Source of the DNA: Rhizobium johnstonii 3841 | GTDB taxonomy: Bacteria > Pseudomonadota > Alphaproteobacteria > Rhizobiales > Rhizobiaceae | NCBI RefSeq assembly: GCF_000009265.1 | Contig: NC_008380.1 | Location: 4,609,501-4,673,500, forward strand | DNA length: 64,000 nt | Direction of reading: 5' to 3' | Shown: positions 43,097-52,729 of the stretch, piece by piece | Numbering within the stretch: the stretch's first letter is position 1 | Layout: each line of letters begins with the position of its first letter | Made by a program: the position numbers and the translations under genes | The notes under the pieces: generated by a model | What the model was told of the DNA's origin: nothing | Seen by the model: the letters and a program-made list of their open reading frames with translations, nothing else | The model's database searches: none

Positions 43097-45025
43097 ATGC
43101 GGATCAGAGGGACAGGCCCGAAAACAGGTACTGCGTATCGGCGAACAGGCACCATGATGGTGGTCGCAGCGGCAGCTGCGTTCTCACCGGTCCTGATCGG
43201 CGACGCTTACGCCTTCAAGCTTTTCGGCATCACCATTTTCGGCAAGGAAGAAGACGAAGGCGAACAGGTGCCCGATCCGGTGCGCTACCAGGTCGACCTC
43301 AAAGCCGATACCGCCGATCCCGACCTGAAAGAAGCGTTGGAAAACAGTTCCCGTCTCGTCAGCGACCAGAAGCTGCCGGTTTCCGGCGATCTCGGCATCG
43401 TCGTCAAGGCGCGCGACGACCGAGAGCGGCTGATCGCCACTCTGTATGAAAAGGCCCGCTATGGCGGCCTGGTGACGATCACCATCGACGGCAAGAATAT
43501 CGACGATCTGCCGCCCAATCCGACATTCGACCGGTCCGGACCGATCCCGGTCACCGTCGCCATTGCTCCCGGCCCGGTTTTCAAGGTCAGGGAGGTCCAG
43601 TTCGGCGGCGATGCCGCAAACCATAATCCCGCCGATTACGAGCTCGCCCCGGGCGCTGAGGCCGGCTCGCTCGCCATCATCAGGGCCGGCGACAAGATCG
43701 TCGAACAATTGAAGAGCGAAGGCCGACCCTTCGCCAAGTTGACCGAACGCAAGGTGGTCGCCGATCACAACAGCGATACCGTCGATATCGTCCTTGCTGC
43801 CGATGGAGGCCCCATCGCTCCGATCGGCGATGTCGGCGTCACCGGCGAGAAGACCGTCAAGCCAGCTTTCATCCAGCGCTATTCCCGGCTGAACAAGGGC
43901 GAAGCCTATTCCCCGGAAACGTTGAAGAAAGCCGGCGAGCGGCTTCGCGCCCTCGGCGTCTTTTCGAGCGTCACCATTCACCAAGGAGATGCATTGGCAT
44001 CGGACGGCACCTTGCCGATGACGATCGAAGTTTCCGAGGGCAAGAGGCGCTACTTCGGCGTCGGCGCGCAATATTCCACCACCGACGGCTTCGGTGTTCA
44101 GGGATATTGGGGCCACCGCAACCTTTTTGGCGAAGCCGAAACGCTGAGGATCGAGGGATCGGTCTCCAGGCTTGGGGAAACGACGGATGTCGGCAGCCTC
44201 GACTATTCCGCCGGCATCCTCTTCACCAAGCCCGGCGCCTTCTTCCCCGCCGCCACCCTGAAGGCCGGCATCGTCGCCAAGACCGAAAATCCGGATGCCT
44301 ATAACGCCACGCTCGTCACCGCCTCGCTCGGCCTTTCCTACGAACTGACCGACCAGGACACCGTCTCGGCGAGCGGCGAGGTCAGTTGGGAGCGCGACGA
44401 CGACGCCTTCGGCACGAACGACTATCTGACCTTCACCTTGCCGATCCAATATGATCGCGACGCACGTGACGACAAGTTCAACCCGACGGAGGGTTATCGC
44501 GCGACGCTCTCGGCTAAGCCCGGCTACGAGATCTTCAACGCCACGCCCTATGCAGCATTCGAGGGCTCGATCTCCGGCTATCTGCCGTTCGGACAGGAAG
44601 ACGGCGTGGTGCTTGCCGGCAAGGTTGCAGCCGGCGTCCTGATCGGCGGCGACAGCATTGGGGACATTCCCGCCACGCAGCGCTTCTTTGCCGGCGGCGG
44701 CGGCTCCGTGCGCGGATACAGTTATCAGGAAATCTCGCCCTATAACGACAATGGCGATCCCACCGGCGGCCGCTCCTATGTGACCGGTTCGCTGGAGGCC
44801 CGCATCAAGATCACCGATACGATCGGCATCGTGCCCTTCGTCGATGTCGGCACCGTATCGGACAGCACCTTTCCGGGTTTTTCCGATATCCGCGCCGGCG
44901 CCGGCGCCGGAATACGATATGCAACGCCTTTCGGCCCGCTGCGGCTTGATTTTGCCATGCCGCTGAACAAGTACGAAGATGGCACAGATTACGGAATCTA
45001 CGCCGGCATCGGCCAATCCTTCTAG
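43097..45025 (+). CDS. tamA: Translocation and assembly module protein TamA (Omp85 family)
   Basis: 642 residues. A signal sequence (hydrophobic MMVVAAAAAFSPVLIG core) leads into POTRA-like domains up to about residue 300, then a 16-strand Omp85 barrel with the family motif VRGYSYQE and the C-terminal YGIYAGIGQSF strand ending in Phe. With TamB it inserts some proteins into the outer membrane. The start may be ATG 43097 or the inner ATG at 43154. tamB begins 67 bp after its stop. Confidence 0.9.
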   Translation: MRIRGTGPKTGTAYRRTGTMMVVAAAAAFSPVLIGDAYAFKLFGITIFGKEEDEGEQVPDPVRYQVDLKADTADPDLKEALENSSRLVSDQKLPVSGDLGIVVKARDDRERLIATLYEKARYGGLVTITIDGKNIDDLPPNPTFDRSGPIPVTVAIAPGPVFKVREVQFGGDAANHNPADYELAPGAEAGSLAIIRAGDKIVEQLKSEGRPFAKLTERKVVADHNSDTVDIVLAADGGPIAPIGDVGVTGEKTVKPAFIQRYSRLNKGEAYSPETLKKAGERLRALGVFSSVTIHQGDALASDGTLPMTIEVSEGKRRYFGVGAQYSTTDGFGVQGYWGHRNLFGEAETLRIEGSVSRLGETTDVGSLDYSAGILFTKPGAFFPAATLKAGIVAKTENPDAYNATLVTASLGLSYELTDQDTVSASGEVSWERDDDAFGTNDYLTFTLPIQYDRDARDDKFNPTEGYRATLSAKPGYEIFNATPYAAFEGSISGYLPFGQEDGVVLAGKVAAGVLIGGDSIGDIPATQRFFAGGGGSVRGYSYQEISPYNDNGDPTGGRSYVTGSLEARIKITDTIGIVPFVDVGTVSDSTFPGFSDIRAGAGAGIRYATPFGPLRLDFAMPLNKYEDGTDYGIYAGIGQSF

Positions 45026-45092
45026 GATTGCCGATTCCGCTCGTGTTTTCCGATCTGTGGGCCGTCATGAAAACGGGGTAGTGTCCGCGCCG

Positions 45093-48000
45093 ATGCAAAC
45101 GCTGACAAAAATCGTCAACTGGATCGTACGGCTCACCGGCTATGTCGTCGGCGCCACCTTGATTCTCGCGGTCGTGGCACTGGCGATCTTCGGCTTCACC
45201 AGTTTTGGCGCCCGCATCGTCACCGAAAAGATAGCCTCCACTCTGTCCAATCGCGACATGACGATAGAGGTTCGCGAACCGCAAGGCCTTTTGACCGGCG
45301 GGCTCCGCGCCGCCGAGATCTCCATTTCCGACACCAGGGGCGTCTTTGCGGAAATTCATGGCGTCGCGATCGACTGGAATCCGTTTGCGCTGCTGACCGG
45401 AACCTTCCATGCCAAACGCTTCGAGATCGAAGCGATCAACGTGCTGCGCAAGCCGGTACGCACCCTGCCCTCGCGGCCCGAGGCTGAAAATTCCGGCGGA
45501 TTCAGCCTTCCGATCAAAGTCGATGTAGACCGCATCGCGCTGCCCGATATCAAACTTGCCGCACCGCTTGCCGGCCGCGCCTTCGCACTCGCCGCCGAAG
45601 GCAGCCTTTCGGCAAACGGCGATGGCGGCGAGGCCATCGTCAATGTCAGCCGTCACGCGGTTCCGGATGCGCGGCTTGCCGCCGATATCGCTTTTGCGCC
45701 AGCCGAAAACCGGCTGCGGCTGAAGGCACAGCTGTCCGAGCCGAAGGGCGGACTGCTGGCAGGCTTTCTCGGCCTGCCGGACAGCCCGGCCGTCAACATC
45801 GATCTCGATGGCCAGGGGCCGATATCCGATTGGAAAGGCAAATTGCAGGCTGCCCTCGACGGGCAGCAGCGCGCCGCAATAGAAGCCCGGCATCAGATTA
45901 CCGAAGACGGGCTGCACCACCTCGACCTCAAGGGCGGCGGTGACCTAAGCTCGCTGCTTCCATCGGCATTCCGGCCGCTTTTTGCCGGCCAGACCAATAT
46001 CGATCTTGCCACCACCTTCGACAATCACGGCAAGATCGATATCCAGACCGGCAATATCGCCACCGGCAGCGTCGTGATCGCCGCCTCGGGCACCCTCGAT
46101 CCGGCCGGCAACAACAGCCTGAACGCCAATCTGCTCGGCACGTCGGGGCCTGTCGATTTCCGCTGGCCGCTCGCCGAAGGCGAAGCGCGCTTCCTTATAT
46201 CAGGCCTCAACCTGGCGCTCACTGGCGATGCGCAGACCGCCCGACTGAACGTCAGCGGCTCGCTCGACACCGCAACCCTGCCGCAGGCCGATATCGGCAA
46301 CGTCAAGCTGACGGCAAAGAGCGACGCCTTCAATCTCGCCGCCCGTTCCGGCAGCGTCCAGCTGCGCCTTGTTGCCGGCGACGCGACCTTTGCCGAGCCG
46401 AACCTCAACCGTGCGGTCCAAGGCCCGATCACCATCGCCTCGCCGCTGCAGATCTCGCCCAGTGGTATCGGCTTCAACGGCACCACCGTCGAAAGCGCCA
46501 ATATCAACGGCGGCCTCAACGGCTCCTATCGGCTGACAGACCAAGCGCTGACCGGCAACCTCAAGCTCACCATCAACCCGGCAGCCCTGCCGGCTGCGGC
46601 AACAGGCAGGTTCGACGGACCGATCTCGCTCGAAAGCCAGGTGGTCGGCACCATTCCGTCGAAATTCGCGCTGTCCAATCTCGTCCTGAAGTCCGGCACG
46701 CTCGAAGCCGCCGGCAACGTCGCGCTCGACGGCGGGATCCTGAACGCCGATCTCTCCGGCCGGTTGCCTGACATCGGCAAGCTCATTCCCGGCGCAAGCG
46801 GTGGGGCGGGTTATGCGTTGAGAGTGGGAGGTGAGCTCCCGGCAATTTCCGTGACGGCCAATCTCAAGGCGCCCAGCCTTAAAATCGCCGACCGCGTGCT
46901 CGGCAACCTCAATATCGACCTGTCTGGTCTCGCCGATCCCAAGGCGCCGCAGGGCAGGATCGCCGCCACCGGCACGATCGACGGCCAGCCGATCGGCATC
47001 AACGGCGACATCCGCTCGCAGGACGGCAAGACGAGCATTCCGGCGCTGACCGCCGACATCGGTGGCAACCGGCTGACCGGCAATGTGGAACTCTCGTCCT
47101 CCCTTGAGCCGACAGGCGCGCTGACCTTCGATTTCCCCAATATCGGCCTGCTCGCCGCACTCGGCGGACAGAAGGCCGAAGGCGATCTCAAAGGGTCGCT
47201 CGGCGTCAGCAGCGATGGCGGCAGGATCGCGCTCAAACTGCTTGCGACCGGCGGCTCGATACGCCGTGATACGCTTGCGATCGTCAAGCCGGATATCGAT
47301 GTCACGGTCAGCGATCTCAAAGCCCTTGCGGCTAACGGCACGGTCAAGGCCGAGGAGGTGAGTGCCGGAACGAACAGGCTCGCCGGCCTTTCGCTCGATT
47401 TTACCAAGCAGCAAGACCATACCGATTTCGATCTCGATGCTGCCTATGACGGCAATCCCGTGCTGGCCGCCGGCAATATCGAAGCGGCCGGCGGCACGAT
47501 GCACCTGAACCTTGATCGCTTCTCGGCAAGCCCCCGCAATATCCCGATCGAGCTTGCCGCACCGACGCAGGTCGCCATCGGCGACGGTGCCGCCAGCCTG
47601 AACGGACTGACGCTGAAGACCGGCGCCGGTTCGGTGACCGTCACCGGTTCCGCCGGCGAAACGCTGAAGATCGATGCAGACATTCGCGAGCTGCCGGCAG
47701 CGCTTGCCAACGGTTTCGTGCCGAACCTGTCAGCCGGCGGCACGATCTCCGGAACCATTGCCGTGACTGGAACGCCGGCAGCACCGGTCGCCGACTTCAA
47801 GCTCGACTGGAAAGATGCGACGACGGGCCAGACGAAGGGAGCGGGCCTGGCACCGCTCGGCATCACCGCCGGCGGCAAATTCGCCGACAATAAGCTCGAT
47901 TTCGACACGACGGTCGGCAGCAATGACGGTCTGTCGCTCAAGGCCGCCGGCAATGTCGCGCTCGCCGACCCGAAGGCGCCGGTGCTTGATGTCGACGCCG

Positions 48001-51000
48001 ATATCCTCAATCTGCCTGCCCACATCGCCAACGGTTTCGTTCCCGATCTCGCCGCCGAAGGCACGATTACGGGAAAACTGGCGGCCTCCGGCTCCCTCGC
48101 TAGTCCCACCGCCCATTTCGATCTCGATTGGAAAAGTGCTGCGACGAGCCATACGAGGCGTGCGGGCCTTGCCGAGCTCGCCGTCAAGGCCTCTGGAAAA
48201 TTCGCCGACAGCAAGCTCGATTTCGACACCGTGATCGGCGGCGCCAACAGCCTCTCGCTGAAGGCAAACGGCAATGTCGCCATCACGGGCACGACGATCG
48301 GCAACGTCAAGGTCGATGCCGCGCTGGCAAATGTCCCAGCAAATATAGCAAACAGCTTCGTCCCCGATCTCGCCGCCGAAGGCGCGGTCTCCGGAAAGAT
48401 CTCGGCCAGCGGATCGCTCTCCGCCCCGAGTGCCGATTTCGACCTCAATTGGAAAGACGCTGCGACGAGCCACACGAAACGTGCCGGCCTTGCCGCGATC
48501 GGCGTGACCGCATCGGGAAAATTTGCCGAAAACAAGCTTGATTTCAATGCGGCAGCGAGCGGCGACAAAGACCTCTCGCTGAAGGCCATGGGCAATGTCG
48601 CATTGGCCGGTACGGCGATCGACAGCATCAAGGTCGATGCCCAGATCGCCAAGCTTCCGGCCAGTCTCGCAAATGCCTTCGTTCCGGATCTGGCGGCCGG
48701 CGGCACGATATCAGGCACCCTGTCCGCCGCCGGCACACCCGCCGCACCGAAAGCCGACTTCAAGCTCGACTGGACGGATGCTGCGACCAGCCAGACCAGA
48801 AGCGCTCGCCTCTCGGGCCTCGCACTTGCCGCATCGGGACGCTTCGCCGACAACCGGCTCGATTTCGATGCCAATCTCGGCGGCAAGGACGGCCTCTCGC
48901 TGAAGGCCGCCGGCAACGTCGCGATTTCAGGCACGTCGGTCCGCAATCTTGACGTTAAAGCCGATCTCGCCAACCTTCCGGCAGGCCTCGCCAACGGTTT
49001 CGTCCCGGGTCTTGCCGCCGAAGGCACTGTCTCGGGAACGGCATCCGCTTCCGGCGCGCTTCCGAAGCCGGCGGTCGATTTCAAGCTCGACTGGAAGAAC
49101 GCCGCGACCGCCCAGACCAAGAGCAGCGGCCTTTCGGGCCTGAGTGCTGCAGCCTCCGGCAAATTCGCCAATGACAGGGTCGATTTCGACGCCAATCTCG
49201 CCGGCAAGGACGGCGTGTTGGCCAAGGCGACGGGCGGCGTGACGATCGCGGGAACGGCCATCCGGGACCTTTCGATCAATGCCGATATTCCCGCGCTGCC
49301 GGCAAATATCGCAAATGCCTTCGTTCCCGGTCTCGGCGCCGAAGGCACGCTTTCGGCAAGCGCCACGACGTCGGGAACCCCGGCCAATCCGATCGTCGAT
49401 TTCAAGCTGGACTGGAAGGACGCCGCGACCAGCCATACCAAGGCTGCCGGTCTGTCCCGCCTCGCGCTGGCGGCAACGGGAAAATATGTCGGTGACAGGC
49501 TGGATTTCGATGCGAACCTGACTGGCGGCGGCGGCATTGCGCTGAAAGCAGCCGGCAATCTTTCGATCGCAGGCACCTCGATCCGCTCGGTCGACGTCAC
49601 GGCGAACGCCACCAATGTTCCGGCGGGGATCGCCAACGGGTTCGTTCCCGGCCTTGCCGCCGAAGGCACGGTGTCGGCGACCGCAAAGGCCACCGGGGCG
49701 CTGTCGGCGCCCTCCGTCGACTTCAAGGTCGACTGGAAGAACGCCGCGACGAGCCAGACAAAAGGTGCCGGCCTTTCGCCGTTCAGTATCGGCGCATCAG
49801 GCAAACTTGCCGGAAACAAGCTGACGGTCGATACCAGCCTTGCCGGTGATGCCGGCATGTCGCTGAAGGGCGGCGGCAGCGTCGTCATCACAGGCGCTCG
49901 CGCCATCGACATGCGCTTCACAGGCAATCTTCCTTTCGCCGTGCTCGGCGCCCCGCTTGCGCAACAGGGCTTCGTCGCGGACGGCGTCGCCACCGTCAAC
50001 CTCCAGATCGGCGGAACGGCCGCAGCACCCGTCATCAACGGCACCGTTTCGACCAATGGCGCGAAGCTGGTCGACGTCCGGCGCAATCTTGCCGTCAACA
50101 ATCTGACGGCGACCGTGACCTTCAATGGCAGCCAGGCCGTGATATCGCGCCTCAGCGGCAACCTTGGCGGCGGCGGCACGATTTCGGCCAGCGGCACCAT
50201 CGGCATCCAGCCGGCCGGCGGCTTTCCCGCCGACATTTCGATCAAGCTCGACAAGGCGGTCTATGTCGATGGAACCCTTGTCGTCTCGACCGTCAATGGC
50301 ACGGTCGGCCTGCGCGGGCCGATCAAGAGTGCGACGCTGAGCGGCAAGCTGCGGCTGGACAAGACCTCGATCACGGTTCCGGAAAAATTGCCGACCTCGC
50401 TGCGGGAAATCGACATCCGCCATAAGAATGCTCCGCGCGCGGTGCTTGCGCAGCTGCGCGATGACGGCGAGCGTAAACCCGGCGAGAAATCCTCCGTAAT
50501 CACACTGGATCTCGAAATCGACGCGCCCTCGCATATCTTCGTGCGCGGCCGCGGCATCGACGCCGAGCTTGGCGGCCGCGTCACGATCCGCGGAACGGCG
50601 GCAGCGCCCATCGTCACCGGCGGCTTCACCATGCGCCGCGGCCGGCTGACCATTCTCAACCGCCGCCTGGATTTCTCCGACAAGAGCAGGATCACCTTTG
50701 CCGGCGACCTGACGCCGGCGCTCGATATGGAAGCGACGTCGTCTTCCGGCACGACGACGCTGACCGTCGACGTTGCGGGCCTCGCCACCGATCCCGCGAT
50801 CACCTTTTCCTCCTCGCCCGAACTGCCGCAGGACGAGGTGCTGGCGCAGCTGATCTTCGGCCAGTCGATGTCGAAGCTCTCGCCGGTGCAGATCGCCCAG
50901 CTCGCCGACGCCGTCAGCCAGCTGGCCGGCAACCGCTCCACCTCACTGTTCGAAGGCCTGCGCAATCAGCTCGGCGTCGACGATTTCGACGTCAGCACCG

Positions 51001-51194
51001 ATTCCAAGGGCCAGACGAGCGTCAGCGTCGGCCGCTATCTTAACGATCGCACCTATTTCGAATTGCAGCAGGGCGGCTCGGCCGGCGCCAAGGCGGTGAT
51101 CAACCTCGATGTCGGCCGCGGCGTCAAGCTGCGCGGAGGGGCCGGTGGCAACGGTGAGGGCGAAGCCGGGATTGTCTATGAACGGGAATACTGA
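45093..51194 (+). CDS. tamB: Translocation/assembly module TamB (DUF490), with tandem repeats
   Basis: About 2033 residues, longer than enteric TamB (about 1260). One N-terminal membrane helix (residues about 12-36) anchors a periplasm-spanning beta-groove; the conserved DUF490 domain forms the last ~400 residues, ending IVYEREY. Residues about 867-1615 are seven tandem 107-residue units. Start uncertain: ATG 45093 or GTG 45081; the frame is open into tamA (44979). Works with TamA upstream, and such proteins may also move lipids between membranes. Confidence 0.88.
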   Translation: MQTLTKIVNWIVRLTGYVVGATLILAVVALAIFGFTSFGARIVTEKIASTLSNRDMTIEVREPQGLLTGGLRAAEISISDTRGVFAEIHGVAIDWNPFALLTGTFHAKRFEIEAINVLRKPVRTLPSRPEAENSGGFSLPIKVDVDRIALPDIKLAAPLAGRAFALAAEGSLSANGDGGEAIVNVSRHAVPDARLAADIAFAPAENRLRLKAQLSEPKGGLLAGFLGLPDSPAVNIDLDGQGPISDWKGKLQAALDGQQRAAIEARHQITEDGLHHLDLKGGGDLSSLLPSAFRPLFAGQTNIDLATTFDNHGKIDIQTGNIATGSVVIAASGTLDPAGNNSLNANLLGTSGPVDFRWPLAEGEARFLISGLNLALTGDAQTARLNVSGSLDTATLPQADIGNVKLTAKSDAFNLAARSGSVQLRLVAGDATFAEPNLNRAVQGPITIASPLQISPSGIGFNGTTVESANINGGLNGSYRLTDQALTGNLKLTINPAALPAAATGRFDGPISLESQVVGTIPSKFALSNLVLKSGTLEAAGNVALDGGILNADLSGRLPDIGKLIPGASGGAGYALRVGGELPAISVTANLKAPSLKIADRVLGNLNIDLSGLADPKAPQGRIAATGTIDGQPIGINGDIRSQDGKTSIPALTADIGGNRLTGNVELSSSLEPTGALTFDFPNIGLLAALGGQKAEGDLKGSLGVSSDGGRIALKLLATGGSIRRDTLAIVKPDIDVTVSDLKALAANGTVKAEEVSAGTNRLAGLSLDFTKQQDHTDFDLDAAYDGNPVLAAGNIEAAGGTMHLNLDRFSASPRNIPIELAAPTQVAIGDGAASLNGLTLKTGAGSVTVTGSAGETLKIDADIRELPAALANGFVPNLSAGGTISGTIAVTGTPAAPVADFKLDWKDATTGQTKGAGLAPLGITAGGKFADNKLDFDTTVGSNDGLSLKAAGNVALADPKAPVLDVDADILNLPAHIANGFVPDLAAEGTITGKLAASGSLASPTAHFDLDWKSAATSHTRRAGLAELAVKASGKFADSKLDFDTVIGGANSLSLKANGNVAITGTTIGNVKVDAALANVPANIANSFVPDLAAEGAVSGKISASGSLSAPSADFDLNWKDAATSHTKRAGLAAIGVTASGKFAENKLDFNAAASGDKDLSLKAMGNVALAGTAIDSIKVDAQIAKLPASLANAFVPDLAAGGTISGTLSAAGTPAAPKADFKLDWTDAATSQTRSARLSGLALAASGRFADNRLDFDANLGGKDGLSLKAAGNVAISGTSVRNLDVKADLANLPAGLANGFVPGLAAEGTVSGTASASGALPKPAVDFKLDWKNAATAQTKSSGLSGLSAAASGKFANDRVDFDANLAGKDGVLAKATGGVTIAGTAIRDLSINADIPALPANIANAFVPGLGAEGTLSASATTSGTPANPIVDFKLDWKDAATSHTKAAGLSRLALAATGKYVGDRLDFDANLTGGGGIALKAAGNLSIAGTSIRSVDVTANATNVPAGIANGFVPGLAAEGTVSATAKATGALSAPSVDFKVDWKNAATSQTKGAGLSPFSIGASGKLAGNKLTVDTSLAGDAGMSLKGGGSVVITGARAIDMRFTGNLPFAVLGAPLAQQGFVADGVATVNLQIGGTAAAPVINGTVSTNGAKLVDVRRNLAVNNLTATVTFNGSQAVISRLSGNLGGGGTISASGTIGIQPAGGFPADISIKLDKAVYVDGTLVVSTVNGTVGLRGPIKSATLSGKLRLDKTSITVPEKLPTSLREIDIRHKNAPRAVLAQLRDDGERKPGEKSSVITLDLEIDAPSHIFVRGRGIDAELGGRVTIRGTAAAPIVTGGFTMRRGRLTILNRRLDFSDKSRITFAGDLTPALDMEATSSSGTTTLTVDVAGLATDPAITFSSSPELPQDEVLAQLIFGQSMSKLSPVQIAQLADAVSQLAGNRSTSLFEGLRNQLGVDDFDVSTDSKGQTSVSVGRYLNDRTYFELQQGGSAGAKAVINLDVGRGVKLRGGAGGNGEGEAGIVYEREY
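47691..49937 (+). repeat. Seven in-register 321-bp tandem repeats within tamB
   Basis: Units start at 47691, 48012, 48333, 48654, 48975, 49296 and 49617, each exactly 321 bp (107 codons) apart. The unit consensus runs LPANIANxFVPDLAAEG, then DFKLDWKDAATS, then ASGKFADNKLDFD, then LSLKAAGNVAIAGT. Sequence identity varies between units but no insertion or deletion is seen. A decayed eighth unit begins near 49929. Confidence 0.9.
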
Positions 51195-51200
51195 GCCAGC

Positions 51201-51638
51201 TTAGAAACCGGTTTTGCTGGTCTTGAGAAGGATGTTGGTCTCGGTCGAATTGATGCCGTTGATCAGCCGGATGCGGCGCAGCGTCTCGTCGAAGGCGGCA
51301 AGGTCGCGGTCCTCGAGTTCGGCGACAAAATCCCATTTGCCGTTGGTGCTGTGAAGCGCGCGCACCTGCGGCAGGCCCCTCAACTGATCGGCCACTCTGT
51401 CGGCGAGCTTGCCGAGCACCTCGATCATGACGATGGCGCGCACGCCGGCGGACCGCGTCTCATGGCCGGTGCGGATGGTGAAGCCGACGATGGTGCCGCT
51501 GGCAACCAGCCGGTCGATACGGGTGGCAACCGTTGCCCGCGACGCGCCGGTCATCGCCGCAAGCGAGGAGACCGAAATCCGGGCGTTATGGCGAAGTGCG
51601 CTCAGAAGTTCGGTATCGAGATCATCCACGCTGATCAC
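51201..51638 (-). CDS. Lrp/AsnC-family regulator beside the arginase operon
   Basis: 145 residues. Helix-turn-helix at about residues 5-50 (ISVSSLAAMTGASRATVATRID) and a C-terminal RAM ligand domain with the family's AIVMIEVLGK and GKWDFVAELE strands. GTG start at 51638. Divergent from arginase with 123 bp between, so it most likely activates arginase and ornithine aminotransferase in response to arginine or ornithine; this is inferred from position. Confidence 0.88.
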   Translation of the reverse strand: MISVDDLDTELLSALRHNARISVSSLAAMTGASRATVATRIDRLVASGTIVGFTIRTGHETRSAGVRAIVMIEVLGKLADRVADQLRGLPQVRALHSTNGKWDFVAELEDRDLAAFDETLRRIRLINGINSTETNILLKTSKTGF

Positions 51639-51761
51639 TTTGTCAAAATAGGTTTATCAATCTGCGCAATCATAGTCCATTTCTGACACTTTTCCATCTT
51701 TTTGCCGCCAGCCCTTTATTCCACTATCGGCCGAAACAGGCCTCAACACGGAGCCCTCCAA

Positions 51762-52697
51762 ATGAATGCGCAATCGCGATCTGTCACCCTCATCGGCGCG
51801 CCGCTGGAAGAAGGCTCCGGCCGCAGAGGGGCTGCCATGGGCCCTGCGGCCCTGCGTATTGCCGGCGTCGACCAGACGCTGATCGAGCTTGGCCATGACG
51901 TCGCCGATATCGGCGATCTCAGGATCGTGCCGGCGATGGACCTGCCGAACCACCCGAAGGCCCACAACCTGAGGATCGTCGGCGCCTTCACGCGCGCGCT
52001 GGAAAGCAGCGTCCACGACGTGGCCGCCTCCGGCCGTTTCCCGCTCATTCTCGGCGGCGACCACAGCCTTTCCATGGGCAGCGTCTCCGGCATGGCCCGT
52101 TATGCCGCCGGCAAAGGCCGCCCGCTCTTCGTGCTCTGGCTCGATGCCCATGCCGATTTCAACTCTCCAGCCACGTCGCCTTCCGGCAATATTCACGGCA
52201 TGCCCGTCGCCTTCTTCTGCGGCGAGGCAGAGTTCGCCGAGATCTTGCCGAAGGACCGTCCGTTCGTCGATCCGAAGAACGTCTTCCAGGTCGGCATCCG
52301 TTCGGTCGATGCGCGCGAGCGCGAGGAAATCCACGAACACGGCGTCAATGTCTTCGACATGCGCGCGATAGACGAGCAGGGCATCGGCGCCATCATGCGT
52401 GAGATCCTCGATGTCGTCATCAAGGCGAACGGCCTGCTGCATGTCAGCCTCGACCTCGATTTCCTCGATCCCGAGATCGCTCCCGGTGTCGGCACGACGG
52501 TGCCTGGCGGTGCGACCTTTCGCGAGGCGCATCTGGTGATGGAAATGCTTTCGGACAGCGGCCTCGTCTCGTCGCTCGATCTCGTCGAGCTCAATCCGTT
52601 TCTCGACGATCGCGGCAAGAGCGCCCGCATCCTGGTCGAGCTGACGGCAAGCCTGTTTGGCCGCCGCATCTTCGATCGTCCGACACGCGCCGCATAG
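51762..52697 (+). CDS. rocF: Arginase
   Basis: 311 residues. Manganese enzyme hydrolysing arginine to ornithine and urea. Metal ligands visible in GGDHSLSMG, DAHADFNSP and SLDLDFLDP. Start ATG 51762, after GGAG; the frame from 51702 is not conserved. It precedes ornithine aminotransferase by 32 bp, giving a two-step arginine catabolic operon. The symbol argI is also used in rhizobia. Confidence 0.95.
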   Translation: MNAQSRSVTLIGAPLEEGSGRRGAAMGPAALRIAGVDQTLIELGHDVADIGDLRIVPAMDLPNHPKAHNLRIVGAFTRALESSVHDVAASGRFPLILGGDHSLSMGSVSGMARYAAGKGRPLFVLWLDAHADFNSPATSPSGNIHGMPVAFFCGEAEFAEILPKDRPFVDPKNVFQVGIRSVDAREREEIHEHGVNVFDMRAIDEQGIGAIMREILDVVIKANGLLHVSLDLDFLDPEIAPGVGTTVPGGATFREAHLVMEMLSDSGLVSSLDLVELNPFLDDRGKSARILVELTASLFGRRIFDRPTRAA

Positions 52698-52729
52698 AAT
52701 TGGCATCATGCTCTGGAGGGAGAACGGCC

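Noticed and set aside
47444..50254. 936-residue open frame on the minus strand opposite tamB
   Set aside because: It mirrors the high-GC codon pattern and the 321-bp repeats of tamB; no family resemblance, start signal or membrane/signal pattern.
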